Assembly (NCBI RefSeq): GCF_008831285.2
Contig: NC_045138.2
Span: forward strand, 32,583,934 to 32,647,933
DNA length: 64,000 nt
Direction: 5' to 3'
From: Nymphaea colorata
Lineage: Eukaryota > Streptophyta > Magnoliopsida > Nymphaeales > Nymphaeaceae
Shown here: piece by piece, positions 46,116 through 57,758 of the stretch
Layout: each line of letters starts with the position of its first letter
Position numbering within the stretch: the first letter of the stretch is position 1
The notes under the pieces: generated by a model
The model's input: the letters and a program-made list of their open reading frames with translations, nothing else
Database searches by the model: none
What the model was told of the DNA's origin: nothing
Position numbers and translations under genes: made by a program

Positions 46116-46614
46116 ATTTCTGTGCAATCATATTAGGAAAAACACCCGCAGAAAAACCGATGTTCGACATGAATTCCTCCAGGCGCTTTGCATTTGTCAG
46201 GTAGAGGTAACTTATCAAGATTCTACAAACTTAAATAATCGCAACTTTAATGGTGAAGTAAATTGAACAATTGAAATAGGAAATAACGTGACTGCAGCTT
46301 TCGAACAATGAAGGCAATTACAGTGACAAACTATCCCAGATTAGGAAGTCAAGAGTGCAAGTGCCTTCAGTGCAGAAATCAAAATGTCAAGTCCATTTTT
46401 CATAAACAGTTTAGTAAACAGATAAATTTGTTTAAGCATCAAAGATGTAAGTGTTAAATCACAATAGGGAGGGAGAGAGAGAAAGAGCTGAGAGTTAGGC
46501 TGGCACCTTAGGTGCACACCTAGTGTGTCTGCCAGGTTGTGGTGCTCGCTTCACGTACTGGGGTTGTGCTCTCCAAATACGGCTGTATTTTTTCGGCCGG
46601 TGTGTACGATCAGT
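46116..46614. repeat. Dispersed ~1.1-kb repeat, copy 3 (cut by the gap)
   Basis: Starts with the shared TTTCTGTGCAATCATATTA after CCTTCA and follows copy 1 almost base for base. It breaks into N at the GGCCGGTGTG...GATCAGT position, which in copy 1 is 3160-3177. The remaining ~600 bp of the unit is not present after the gap. Confidence 0.9.
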
Positions 46615-46714
46615 NNNNNNNNNNNNNNNNNNNNNNNNNNNNNNNNNNNNNNNNNNNNNNNNNNNNNNNNNNNNNNNNNNNNNNNNNNNNNNNNNNNNNN
46701 NNNNNNNNNNNNNN
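46615..46714. other. Assembly gap of 100 N
   Basis: Second placeholder gap of exactly 100 N. Left: inside repeat copy 3. Right: intron 1 of BURP locus A. Confidence 0.99.
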
Positions 46715-46789
46715 TGCAACAAATGACATTGAAGAAGAAAATACAATGATCAAGCAAAATAAAGATCAAACAAAACAAATGTAGCTTAC

Positions 46790-46907
46790 TGCAAGAAAAG
46801 CTGAGATGATGTAGGAGGAGAAAACTGCCATGCTGTTCGTCGAGCTACCCAGTACTTAAGTTTCTGCTGTTCGGTGAAGGAAATGGTATTGCTTCCAGCC
46901 TTTTATA
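46790..46907 (-). pseudogene. BURP gene, locus A (exon 1 and promoter only)
   Basis: Exon 1 of the BURP family present at 61103-63042 is found at 46840-46790, with its GTAAGC donor and signal-peptide coding MAVFSSYIISAFLA. The ATG used in loci C and D is ACG here (46838-46840); the next in-frame ATG at 46831 would still give a short signal peptide. A TATA box (TATAAAA on the minus strand, 46901-46907) sits where it does in loci C and D. Upstream similarity to locus D continues to about 47480, including TTCAATCGACCGACCGGAAA near 47037. Exons 2 and 3 fall in or beyond the gap. Confidence 0.8.
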
Positions 46908-47480
46908 AGGAAGAACTGTATGTGCGTGTTTGATCGATAATGCTGACCCATTCGGAGGTAAGGTGGACACGGAAGACATTGAAGCCCTAATATTTATATG
47001 ACCAAGAATTAAGCGGTCGCATGGCAACAGTAAATAGATTCAATCGACCGACCGGAAATGGGCAACTGGACAGTCATGTAAGCTTCTTTCTCAAAATTCC
47101 AGCCATTTATACGAACAATCTCACTGTTCTACACCTGAAATGAAGATATTCCCTTGTGTGTTTATTTAGCATAATCTTTTTTTTTTTTTTTTGAGCAGTT
47201 TTCACGTATGACTCCTAAAACCGGACCGTGTGTTAGGGGCTCAAAATGACCAAAATGTCCTCTTGTATAAAATGAAAGACCCTCGCATAACGGTTAGAGT
47301 AGAATGGTAAAAAAAAGAAATGCCCTGAAGATGACTAAAGTGTCATCTGATCAGAACACAGCTCTTGTGTTACGACATACTAAATTTATTTGATCCATGA
47401 ATTTCACTATTACTGAGAAAGTCAGAGGAGAAATGTGGTTATGTAAAATTAGGTCCCCATTCAGTTTTTTTTTTTTTTGA

Positions 47481-49044
47481 AAAAAAAGAAGAAAAAACAT
47501 GGTCATTTCGAGTCCAGTTAATTGAGTCAGTCCAATAATGTTCAGTACATGGTGAATCTGACCCGAACCGGTTTACGTCGAGTAGTCATCTTCCTGACGT
47601 GTCAAGGGAATTCATCTTCGACTGCATACAGTGACTTTTCTCTAGCAGTTGTCCGTGAACACCCATTAGCTTGAAATGTTCTCGAGACCGGGTCTAATAC
47701 CTGTGACCCATTTTCCTCTTGTTGAATTTTGAACTTTGATACTTTTGTTTCATTCGTATTTAGGAAGATATTCATTCATAAATGCAAAGTTTATTGGTTC
47801 ATTAAACGGCTAAGGAACATAGCTTTTAAGCACAACATTTGGGTTTGGTAATAGGAAAGCTGTGTTCCTTGGAACGCAGTGTTCCAAGCATGTGTTTACC
47901 TTTCAAATAAAAAAGCATTCATGTTACCAAACGCATATCTTGCACTAGGTATACTAAACCACTAGCATTTATTATGTAACTCTTATGAGACCTATATTGA
48001 ATGCATTGTTCATTTTTTCCCTTTCGTTTCTTATTAATTTTTTCCAAGCTCTTACTTTCAGTGCAAGCTATTTGGTAGAGACCGACTCCTGGGAGACGGT
48101 GCCACACCATCTCCTTTAGACACGCATCTCAGTTTGCAAGACGGGACAGAATGGCTTCAATGAATGTTACTATTATCATTGCACATTTGCATACAATGGT
48201 TGAAACAGTCAATCCGTGACGAAGAAGACGACCTAGAATAAAACAGTCCACGACGCAGAAGGTAAGCAATGATACTGCAACTCAAGGTACGCAATGACAT
48301 ATATACAAATGATCATACTGAACATAAACTCAATAAATACTGCCATTGTATATTGTCCTGTATGTGTATGGGCACTTCATATGTATACTGCCCCTTACTG
48401 CCATGACGGGGAGGCCTAATTACCCCAAATTGGTCAGCATATATATATATAAAGGAGGAAATTATATAAAAAAAATTACTTCTGAATTTTTAATATAAAT
48501 TTTGTTTAAAGTCTGTCATACAGGTTGAAAAGCATTAGCGCATATTGGTAGTATTATGTGTTTAAAAAAACATGGTTTGGATATGTCACCAACAAAGCAA
48601 TTCAACCAAATTTCCATGACTCATTGGAAACTTTATTTTCATCTAATCAAGTTTGTACACAACTGGGTAAAACTTTGTCGCTATCGCCGTCAATCTCACG
48701 CTTTAACACACAGTGGTAGATTATTATTATGGTATGGAAAACTGGTATGCCTCTCCCACTGTTAGATTCTCATCGCAGCCATTTAGCGAGTCAAAACTAT
48801 ATGGCATATCTTAGGGAGTGTGTCGAAAGTCTTTAGATTGTATTGTTACTCCATGAAAATTTAGTTCGGGCCATGCCTTCTTCTGCCAAATTCAAACGAA
48901 AAAAGCCAAGTCATGTACAACAATAATTTTGCTCATACAACCCTGTAGTCACAACACAAGCGTTTTTCGATTATGTTGTAAAAGAAGACACCAAATGTCG
49001 TTCCAGCTATGGATATTTAATTTTGTTGTGATTTTCTTTTTCAT

Positions 49045-49051
<7 letters not shown>
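47481..49051. other. Intergenic, no gene seen
   Basis: AT-rich, with only small open frames and no recognised family. Confidence 0.6.

Positions 49052-49102
<51 letters not shown>
49052..49102. repeat. Poly(T) run of 51 bases
   Basis: An uninterrupted homopolymer. Possibly the A-tail of a retroposed sequence on the minus strand, but what follows on the left shows no recognisable retrogene. Its exact length is unlikely to be reliable. Confidence 0.85.
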
Positions 49103-49104
<2 letters not shown>

Positions 49105-49154
49105 CTCAGCCAGCCAAGCTGCCAAATACAAGAACTTCTTCATTGGAAAGGTGG

Positions 49155-49362
49155 TTAACCTCAGACAACCTACAGCGGTGAAAACTTCACCGGTATAGGT
49201 CTCATCCCATTCACGTGCGTAAACAGATATTTTCCTCATGCAAACATCATGGCGGTAAAAAGAACGAACGTAAGAAAACATCAGTATGACTTTACGGACG
49301 TTTTGCTTATTTTTCAATAACGTTTTCACTCAATAATAAAAACCTCTTTTTTGTAGTAGTAG
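49155..49362. mobile_element. Possible CACTA-type terminus
   Basis: ACAGCGGTGAAAACTTCACC with CGGTATAGGTCTC near 49173-49205 resembles the ACCGGT-rich middle of the 1.1-kb repeat. The stretch ends CCTCTTTTTTGTAGTAG, close to the inverted CACTA end. The other end was not found. Confidence 0.35.
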
Positions 49363-50297
49363 GAAAAAGAGCAAAACTCTACAGGACGGGGAAAAGGACC
49401 GTGGCGGCACTCTCTGGCACCATTAATGCTGTGATTCCTCCTCTATCTCGCTGTCTCAGGTCCTCGAGAGACAGGCATTTGCTGGCTCTTCACCATCCTT
49501 CTGTTTTTGTTATCTGGGTAAGTACTCATCCCTAACACTTGTTTGTATTGCTCAAAATATCATGTGTGATTTTCTCAGAAGAAATTAACTTTTATATATG
49601 GGTTTCTGAGTACATTTTAATGCTTTTCATTAATGAAACTTTTGTAAATTATTTTGTTGAAATTAGGCCTTTTTGTAATTTTTCAAATAATAGGTTTCAT
49701 ATTTCATCCTAAAAATCAAGGGGTGATTCCGAACTCGATCAATCACCTCTTAGCTCCCTCCCATAGTGTCCTTGCAGGTTTCTTTGTCTTGTCTGTCTAC
49801 CGTAATTCTAGTTCATTGTTTCATTACTTCAAAGAAATATTTAATTATGGAACATCTCTGTCCCTCCTCTTTTTTTTTCTCTCTCTCTCTCTCTAGCCTC
49901 TGTGAGGAATTTAAGGATTTGAGTAGGGTAGCTTGAGTAATTTTCCCATTCCATAAAGTTCATCTCCGAGGAGTGGCATGACCCATGCACGTATAAGGTG
50001 CAAAGTGTCAAGATCTTAGAGTTCCATTAATTGCAAAACTTGGTTTTTCTTGTTCGCCGGACCAAGTTATAAATATTTCTCTTAATTTTAGTTCTCCTGA
50101 TTCAGCAATTTGATCATGTGACGGCCAATATCAATGTAATAGACATTACCATGACCTAGAGTTGTGAGCTGATCAGGATTCAATGGCGCCAATAAGTGAT
50201 AAACTCATAAGGAAATAAGGCAAGTAATTAACTGATGCTGTTTTATTTATTATCAGTTCATTCAAAAGAGTAATTTGAATAGCTGTAGGCGGCCAGC
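49363..50297. other. Intergenic 3' flank of BURP locus B
   Basis: No gene is supported. A CT microsatellite lies near 49878-49895. Confidence 0.6.
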
Positions 50298-51130
50298 TCA
50301 TGTACGTACAAGGAAGTAGTAGTTGGGGACGCTGGCGAGATCCTTTAGAATGAAGTGGCAAATGGGAACAGTTCCTGGTTTCACACCAGCAACCGGTAGC
50401 TGGCATGCCCAGAATTCTCTCTTGATGTATCAAAATGGCACATAGCAATGGCATTCACTCGGTTACCATTATCAGAAACCAATGGAGCCATGTATGCCCT
50501 TGCTCCTGCCAAATTGTGGTAGAACACAACATAAGGAAACATCATATTGTGGCAAGTCATCATTTTATGGGACATCACCCTCCCCTCACTAGCACCAGCC
50601 CCTGCTCTGTAAGTCCTGGCCTTCAACTCCTCCTCTCTATTAACAACAGAAGTGATCGCCACATGAATTTCACTAGTTCCGAACTCCACGACAACAAAAT
50701 CGATCATGGATTCCAGTGACGTTACATGGTACTCGAGTTCTCCTTTAACTGCAGGTTTCTCGCAATCAACAAGTGTTTGCCTGGTAAGAGATGCAGAGTG
50801 GAATTCAATGGAGAACATCTTAAGGATGGTAGTGAGGTTTGAGGTTGAGAAGGGAATTTCCTGGGCTTGTTTGCGTGGCAAGAAAGTACGCTCAGAGCTG
50901 ACACCACCGACAATAGAAGCATCATTTGCTAAAGGGGTGATGAAGATAACCAACAATGTTTTTCTTTCTTGGAAACCCTCAATGGATGGACATGAGTACC
51001 TGATGTCAGAGTAGGGATGGAAGAGAAACGAAACAATCGTCAATCGTCGGGCATGAGAGTGCTGGGGAAGGCCTCATTCCATTTAGCTTTATAGCGAGAG
51101 TGCCGGTAATTGTGTTCGCGGCCCCGGCAA
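50298..51130 (-). pseudogene. BURP gene, locus B (frameshifted)
   Basis: The minus strand encodes most of a BURP protein: KWNEAFPSTLMP (exon 2 homology, about 51100-51040), then FLPRKQAQEIPFSTSNL, VTSLESMIDFVVVEFGTSEI, MTCHNMMFPYVVFYHN and IAMCHFDTS. Against intact gene D the cysteine of the second Cys-His pair is lost (FYHN for FYCHN), as is the cysteine before ATSLESM. One G is lost near 50386 (GCTGGTGTG for GCTGGGTGTG), which shifts the frame. The next frame still holds VKPGTVPICHFILKDLASVPN. Intron 2 seems to be missing and no signal-peptide exon was found upstream. Probably a pseudogene; if expressed it would make a protein without the last Cys-His pair. Confidence 0.85.
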
Positions 51131-52513
51131 GCAGCTGACAGAGAAAAGAAACAATCGTCATCCACCATATACTCTGGTAATTCAAGTTGGATTAGACCTG
51201 AGAATCTTTTATGCCGGAAAGAACTGGTTGATGGCATGGCGTGTGCAGAGCTGCTGTGGGAAGACGGAAGCGAGCGGCCTGCTTCCGGCAGGTGGGATGG
51301 CGCCCACTGGCAGTTTGGCTGTCCCTGGAGAGTGGGTCTCACTAGTACTCATACGTTTCGAGCAAAGGGAATTGATGGACCTGTGCACTTGCCAGGAAGA
51401 AAGTGAGAAGAACGAAACCAAGTCCGCCATTCAAGGCTCCAACTCAAGCTTGGCCAAATACGGAGAAGGAGGCCGCAAGTGCTTGCCCCTTTTTACATAG
51501 CGATATATAGCGATACACAAAAGAATGTAGGACATGATGCTGGTTATGTTCACATCTCTTTGTCTCGCTCACTTTGATGCCTTCAAGCTGGTCGGTCGGG
51601 CCACCGGTGATCTCCCATATAAGAGAAGACATATTTTTATATATTCATTTTAATGATTTCACCAAGTATTTAAATCTTGAGTAGTTATGTATATCATTTA
51701 GGAAAAATGTAAAAAATAAAAAAAAAGGAAAGAGAGAGAAGGCTAGAGTAATGTAAGTATTGCAATCCAACCATGGATATGATACGGTACACCCATAATC
51801 CGGTTCAAGAAAACAGTACTCAGAAAAATCAAACCATACATAACGCACTTTCTGCATGCCGCTTGCCTGCCTAAGCAATTATACTTTCAACTACACTTCT
51901 TTATAATTTCCCTCACTTTTTCCACCTTTCACTTTCCCATCCTTTTTTTCTCTTCCACCCACAACATTCCATTCCACCTCGTCCTTTTTTTTTTTGACTT
52001 TTTCAGCAACTACCCTTTTCATCCTAAGATTGGATGTTTATTAGAACTATATATCTCTTGGGTTTCATGGATACTAAAACCTTACACCAAATTCTGATAT
52101 AATTATTAAGTGGGCTCAAATTTTCTGAGGTCCGAATAATGGGGGTCCCGAGAATCTACTACTACTGTCACACAAACATGAGCATTTTTTCTTCAAGTTA
52201 CAAGTGTTTGCATCATTAAAAAAAAAAAAAAAAGTCACCCTTGCCGATACGTGACTTGCTTGGTTAAGCGTCCCATTTTGGAGGTGTAAAGTTCTTGGAG
52301 AAGTAATTGCTGTTTTTACAACTTTCTTCAAGTTTTAATGCCGAGATGCATATGCAACTGCTTCTTGTTTCTCATTTCCCTTTTTCTCCTCGTGAAACCT
52401 TACACAAGCTTATGCACCGCCAACCAGCAGCTTTATTCAAATGGCACCTTATGATTTTGTACATCGAAGCATTACTTGCGCTTCCACACCATTATCATGA
52501 TGCGTCATATTTT
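51131..52513. other. Intergenic between BURP locus B and the LRR kinase
   Basis: 51131-51430 is GC-richer and open on both strands, without a recognised domain; it may be relic 5' sequence of locus B. The remainder is AT-rich without genes. An A run lies near 52219-52233. Confidence 0.5.
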
Positions 52514-55500
52514 TCACAGATTGTCTTCAAAGAGATTGAAGAAGAAAAGACTCGTGTTCTGGGTACTGGAAAGATGCCGAGAAACAGAACGCATTGTAGG
52601 CCGTGTTTCTGGATTCACATATGTGCACATGATTGCAAGTTTGGCTACAAAAAGCACTTTCTCTGCTTCTTGGCCCACAGGAGCTGATATACGTTGGTCC
52701 AACATATCCCAGAGCTTTACATCCATCTCTTGCTTTGTGAGAATAGCAAAAGATGATAGTTGCTCCCCAGGATGCCTTCCCATTAGAACTTCAAGAGCTA
52801 GGACTCCAAAGCTATAGACATCACACTTCTTTGTCACTCTCATGGTGTATGCCAACTCTGCAGTAAAGAAGCTAGTATTTTTAAAACATTAACATAGTTT
52901 AGTGGATGGATCTACCAGTTATAAGGCCAGTAGAACTTATAATAGTCTTAAAAAGGACAATGCAAAATCTTTTGACAAAAAATTTAGCGCATACCTGGAG
53001 CCATGTAGCCGTGCGTTCCTACGCACCAAGTCCAATTGGATGAATTTGGGTTTAGTAATCTTGCTGTTCCAAAATCAGAAACACATGCATCAAAATCAGG
53101 ATATAACAAAATGTTCTTGCTGGAGATGTCGCGGTGGATTATTGGAATTGAATGATCATGGTGCATATATGACAAAGCATCAGCAACACCAGTTATGATA
53201 TTCACCCTCTTTGCCCAATCTAATCCTTTAGCCTCTTCATTGCTGCTTAATATGTTTGCCAGGCTTCCCCTTTCTAAATATTCATACACTAAGAATGACC
53301 AATGAGGATGCTTACAGAATCCATAGAGCTTGACTATGTTTCTATGGCGAACTTTTGTCAATGCTTTAATCTCATTTCTGAAGCCAAAGTCTGTCAACGT
53401 ATCATTACCCTGTTGATTGAACTTCTTGACTGCCACTATTTGACCTGTGGGGAGTTCAACTTTGTAGACGCTACCATGACTTCCTGTACCAATAACATAG
53501 TCATCGCTGAAATTCCTTGCTGCACTGACAATATCCTCATAATCAAGTTCACCGTCATAGTTCCACATGGAGAAGAAATCAATTCCTTGGCTTGTTTCAA
53601 CAATGATTCTGTTCTTGTTTCGCCTTCTCAATTTTGTTTTTTGACAGATCTTGCAAGTTCCAGTAACCAGGAACAGAAGAATGAGGACTGCAGCAACTGG
53701 AGTAACAATCGCCTCCAATGTTTGACTTTTCTTTTGTTGTATAACATCTTTTGGAGGCATGCATGGACGCAAGTTAACTCCTCCACATAAGCCAAGATTG
53801 CCTATAAATGACTCTACCGAAGCATTCAGGAAGGCAGCGTTGTTTGGGAGAGGACCTTGGAGACTGTTAAAGGACAAATCAACAGAAGTCAAACTAACCA
53901 TTCCAGCCAAAGATGATGGGATTGCACCAATGAGCTTGTTATGGGAAAGATTGAGCATCTCCAAATGAATTAACTTCCCAAGTTGGTCTGGTATTGTCCC
54001 TGTTAGCACGTTACGGCTAAGATCTAGCAGCATAGATAGTCCTGCCAAGTTCCCCAACTGAGAAGGAATTTTTCCGTTCAAGGTATTGTTACTCAGCTTC
54101 AATCGAATCAACGTAGTAGAATTCCCAAGCTCTTCAGGTATTGGTCCGCTAAGTTTGTTTGATGACAAATCCAAATGCTGCAAATTTTTTAACATTCCAA
54201 TCTCTGATGGTATGCCACCTGAAATATGATTGTTACTCATATCTATATATTGCAAGAACGAAAGTTCCCCTATTCCTCTTGGAATCTCTCCTGTTATGTA
54301 ATTGGTAGAAATATTTATTAGCCCCAATCGTGCCAGTTGAGAAATTGAACCTGGAATCTTGCCGATAATGTCGTTATTAGAGAAATCCAACCGTTGAAGA
54401 CTGTGACATCCACTCCAGCTCGGCGAGAGCTCTCCTGTTAGTTGATTGTTGCTTATGTCAATGCGCAACAGGTTCGGATATGATCCAAATGCCTCTGAAA
54501 TGTTACCACTAAGTTGGTTCCCACTTAAAGTGAGTTTGTATAAGCTTGTACAATTCCTCAAGCTTTCTGGTATTGATCCAGTGAAATGGTTGTTGGAAGC
54601 AGAAAAGACGAAGGGCATGCCACCCTTACATATTATTGATGGTAAAGAACCGAAGAGATTATTCGCTGAAAGGAACAACTGGCCTAGACTTGTCAGATTA
54701 CTCATTTGTGGAGGTAGAGTGCCGAAGAGGCTATTATTGCTCAAGTTCAAGAAGTAAAGATTAGACAGGTTACCTATTGAAGGAGGGACCAAACCTGGAA
54801 GAAAGTTAGACGCTAAATCCAATTCAATGAGCGCACTGAGCTTCCATAACTCTTGTGGAATGGTCCCAGTCAGCAAATTTACTCCAAGGAACAAATGCTG
54901 CAGACTGGACAGGTTTCCAATCTGCACTGGAATGGAACCTGTAAGTGAGTTGGTATCAAGGTCCAAGAAGTCGAGATTTGTGAGCTCTCCTATCGTCTGT
55001 GGAATAGTTCCAGTAAGATGGTTGTCATTGATGATTAGATTCACTAGACTAGATAATTGTCCAATAGAAGTAGGGAGAGGTCCTGCGAGGGAGTTGAATG
55101 ACAATTTTATAGAAACAAGGTTCTTAAGCTTTCCTATTTCAGGTGGTATGGATCCAAGAAAGGAGTTGTCGGTTAGGTCCAAATCGGTGAGTTTCATGAG
55201 ATTTCCAATCTCAGAAGGGATCTCACCAGACAACTTATTTTGAAGGATGATCATGTGAGACAAGCCAGACAAATTCCCTAGCGCCTTAGGCATTGAACCT
55301 GTGAGTTGGTTTGAGTAAAGGCTTAACTCGACCAGGCTGCTAAGTTTCCCCATTTCTGAAGGGACACGTCCGAATAGATTATTCACTGAGAGGTTTAAAC
55401 TTGTAAGGCTAGACATGTTGCCTATGGAAGATGGGATTGGTCCTTGGAAAAGATTATGAGCTAGATCCAAGCGTGTCAGCTTCTCCAACTGGCCTATTTC

Positions 55501-56070
55501 TAGAGGGATGTTGCCGGTTAGTTTGTTGCCAAAAAGCACAAGACGAGTAAGGTTCCTCCAATTGGTGAAAAAGCTCGGTATTAGCTCTCCATCAATAAAG
55601 TTGTCTGATATCCAGAACTCAGAAATTTGAGTAACATTGGCCATAGTAACGGGTAAGCTGCCAGAAAACTGGTTCACCGATAAATCTAGGAAGGTAAGTT
55701 TGGAGAGGTTGCCTATACCATCAGGAATGCTTCCATTGAGATTGTTACCTCTGAGATCGAAATGTGCAAGATTAGGGAAGGCAGCGAAGTCGAAATAGTT
55801 GAGTGTACCTCGAAGACCTTTATTTTGAAGACTTATCTTGACGACACTCGTTTTATCGCTGCTGCACTGTATCCCGTCCCACTGGCAGGGAGCGCCATAT
55901 CTGGATTTGAGGAATGACCAAGAGGAATTCAGCACGTGGGCGTCTTGGAGACTGTCTCTCCACTTGAGAAGTGCTTTTGCTTCTGCCTGCAATGACTGAG
56001 CACGTGCGTCTCCTAATGAACAAAGACTCCAAAGAAGGAAGAAAAGCAGGAGCAGCCGGTCGCTTCTCAT
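52514..56070 (-). CDS. LRR receptor-like kinase, MIK2 type (subfamily XII/XI-like, At4g08850 group)
   Basis: Two exons, 56070-52995 and 52857-52514, joined across a 137-bp GT..AG intron, give 1139 residues. The intron splits the glutamate codon of the kinase APE motif. In order: signal peptide (1-24, [19 protein letters not shown]); LRR N-cap with paired cysteines (about 62-69, PCQWDGIQC); about 24 LRRs of the xxLxxLxLxxNxLxGxIP type to about 745; C-cap GLCGG; transmembrane helix about 787-807; kinase domain from about 855. Kinase residues present: GTGSHGSV loop, VAVKK lysine 882, Glu 900, HRD 979-981, Asn 986, DFG 999-1001, APE 1024-1026, so it should be an active RD kinase. The closest relatives I know (MIK2) sense extracellular peptides and cell-wall state at the plasma membrane. 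The frame is intact and the length normal. Flanked by BURP loci on the same strand. Confidence 0.95.
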
Positions 56071-57299
56071 GGTGCTATTGTTTCTGTTGCAACTGAGAAA
56101 TTAGGCGTTCGTGTGGATTCACTAGTGGTGCATGTTAATGGCATATAAAGATGTTGGGAAGTCCACAGTCCGCGACGAAGATACCTAGAAAACAACTTTG
56201 TCCATTCCTTTACATTCCACATATTCTAGGTCTGAAGTTCCTGGAAACTTCATTTCCATTCTATATTTCCATGTAGCTGCCTAAAATTTTGTACTCCGAT
56301 CGCTACGTTAAGTTAGTGGGCAGCCATTTTTCCAGCAGCGGTCCCACGTATGTTTTGCAACTTTGTCAAGGGAGAAAAGGAAATGTGTTTGCATCATCAA
56401 CGGTAAAACAAGAAGCCGACTAGCGAGAGTTGTTTTCTTTGATGAGTTTGAATGTGAAGTTTCTGGATTATCAGAAACTTCAAGTTATAAGAAGGTCAGG
56501 GGTTCAAAGCCCGACCTGTATGTTCCTAAACTTGCCGGGTCTGCCTAACCATGCGTATTGTTTGGCCTATAGAAGAGCACATTTTTATGTTAAAATTTTC
56601 AAATCAAATAAAGAATATAAAATGGGCACGTATGTGAAGATAAAAGTAAATGAGAAATTAAAGGGAAGTGATGGAAGGAACAATTATTGGCCCTTGTAGA
56701 TATTGCAGTCACAAACTACTCTTGCGCATATTAATTTGTGCCTTTGTAGTTTCTTTTACTTGGCAAAAAAGTAGTCAAGTCAACCATGTACGTGGAAAGT
56801 ATAATAAAGGGAAAAAGACGATAACCAGCCGAATTTCCTCTTGGGCGCATGGGACCGTGGCATTCATCAGCAGAGGAGGCCCAGCCACTTCACAGACAAC
56901 GTGAAGACCCCGCTAAATAATGCGATTCCGGGCGGTCAACCACCAGAAAATTCCTCGTGTTCAGTTTCTTCTGATCCAGAGAAATTTGATCGGTTTAAGA
57001 CTAGTAGATTCTACAGCTAACAGAACATCCATGGTTGGATGTAGAAGGAAATGAAATCCCACCACGAAGCCAGAAGCCAACCATTTTTGCTGTGTAAGCC
57101 GGGTGAGTAGTGGCCCACTATAAGAAATGTAAAGAAAAGTCCAAAAGCTAAACAGATTCCAATTCTTTCCTGTCTCTTTCCCTCTCTTTTTCCTTGCTAT
57201 CCTGGACCTCTGTGATTTTATCTCCTACAGAATTCCGACGTAGTAATATATATGCTTATATCAGCCGATATATGTTCCACAGGGTCTCTTAGTCTCTTC
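56071..57299. other. Upstream region of the LRR kinase, no further gene
   Basis: Probable promoter of the kinase (56071-56330); no certain TATA box chosen. 56331-57299 carries no recognised gene. Confidence 0.5.
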
Positions 57300-57758
57300 C
57301 TCCCCTGTCATTCACCTCCTCTCCTCTGTTAACAAATGAAGTGGAATCTCACTGGTTTTGTATTGCGCGATACAACGGAACCGATCAATGGATTCCAATG
57401 ACGTTGCACAGCGCTTTAGTTTTTCTTTCACTGCTAACTGTCGAGCATGAAGCTTGATTAAACGTGTAGAATTAAATATCTAAACAATCTGATAAACTGC
57501 AGCTTGCAGCCCCAATTATAATCTGCCAAAGCAAAAGTTTACCACAGTGACAAGGAAAATTGAACTCGTATCCTTTATGAAAATACAAAACAACAAATTG
57601 ATCAGTGAAAGGAAATAAACATCAAGCGAATGTAGCTTACTGCAAGAAAAGCTGAGATGATGGAGGAGAAGGAAACTGCCATACTGTTCATCGGCCTACC
57701 CAGTACTTTAGTTACGCAGTTCGGTGAAGGGAGCGGTAGTGCTTCCTGCTTTTTATAA
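57300..57758 (-). pseudogene. BURP gene, locus C (fragments)
   Basis: Exon 1 is intact at 57691-57641 (MNSMAVSFSSIISAFLA, then a GTAAGC donor), with TATA box at 57752-57758 and the shared upstream sequence TCAATCGACCGACTGGAAA near 57906. Exon 2 starts correctly at about 57522 (IIIGAASCSL) but stops matching after ~30 bp. About 50 bp further a shrunken piece of exon 3 (57445-57300) shows LAVKEKLKRCATSLES with frame breaks, corresponding to residues 175-200 of gene D. The Cys-His pairs are gone. A deleted, dead copy. Confidence 0.85.

Noticed and set aside
47919-48765. Small frames between BURP loci A and B
   Set aside because: Short, AT-rich, no family, no splice structure.
49048-49329. 93-codon frame ending in polylysine
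   Set aside because: The tail is the 51-T homopolymer read on the minus strand; the remainder is transposon-end-like sequence.
53302-55243. Plus-strand frames over the LRR kinase (162, 138 and 103 codons)
   Set aside because: Shadows of the intact minus-strand kinase; leucine-rich repeats give long open antisense frames.
56495-56515. tRNA B-box-like GGTTCAAAGCC, possibly a SINE
   Set aside because: No A box at the right distance, no tail and no repeated copy in the window.
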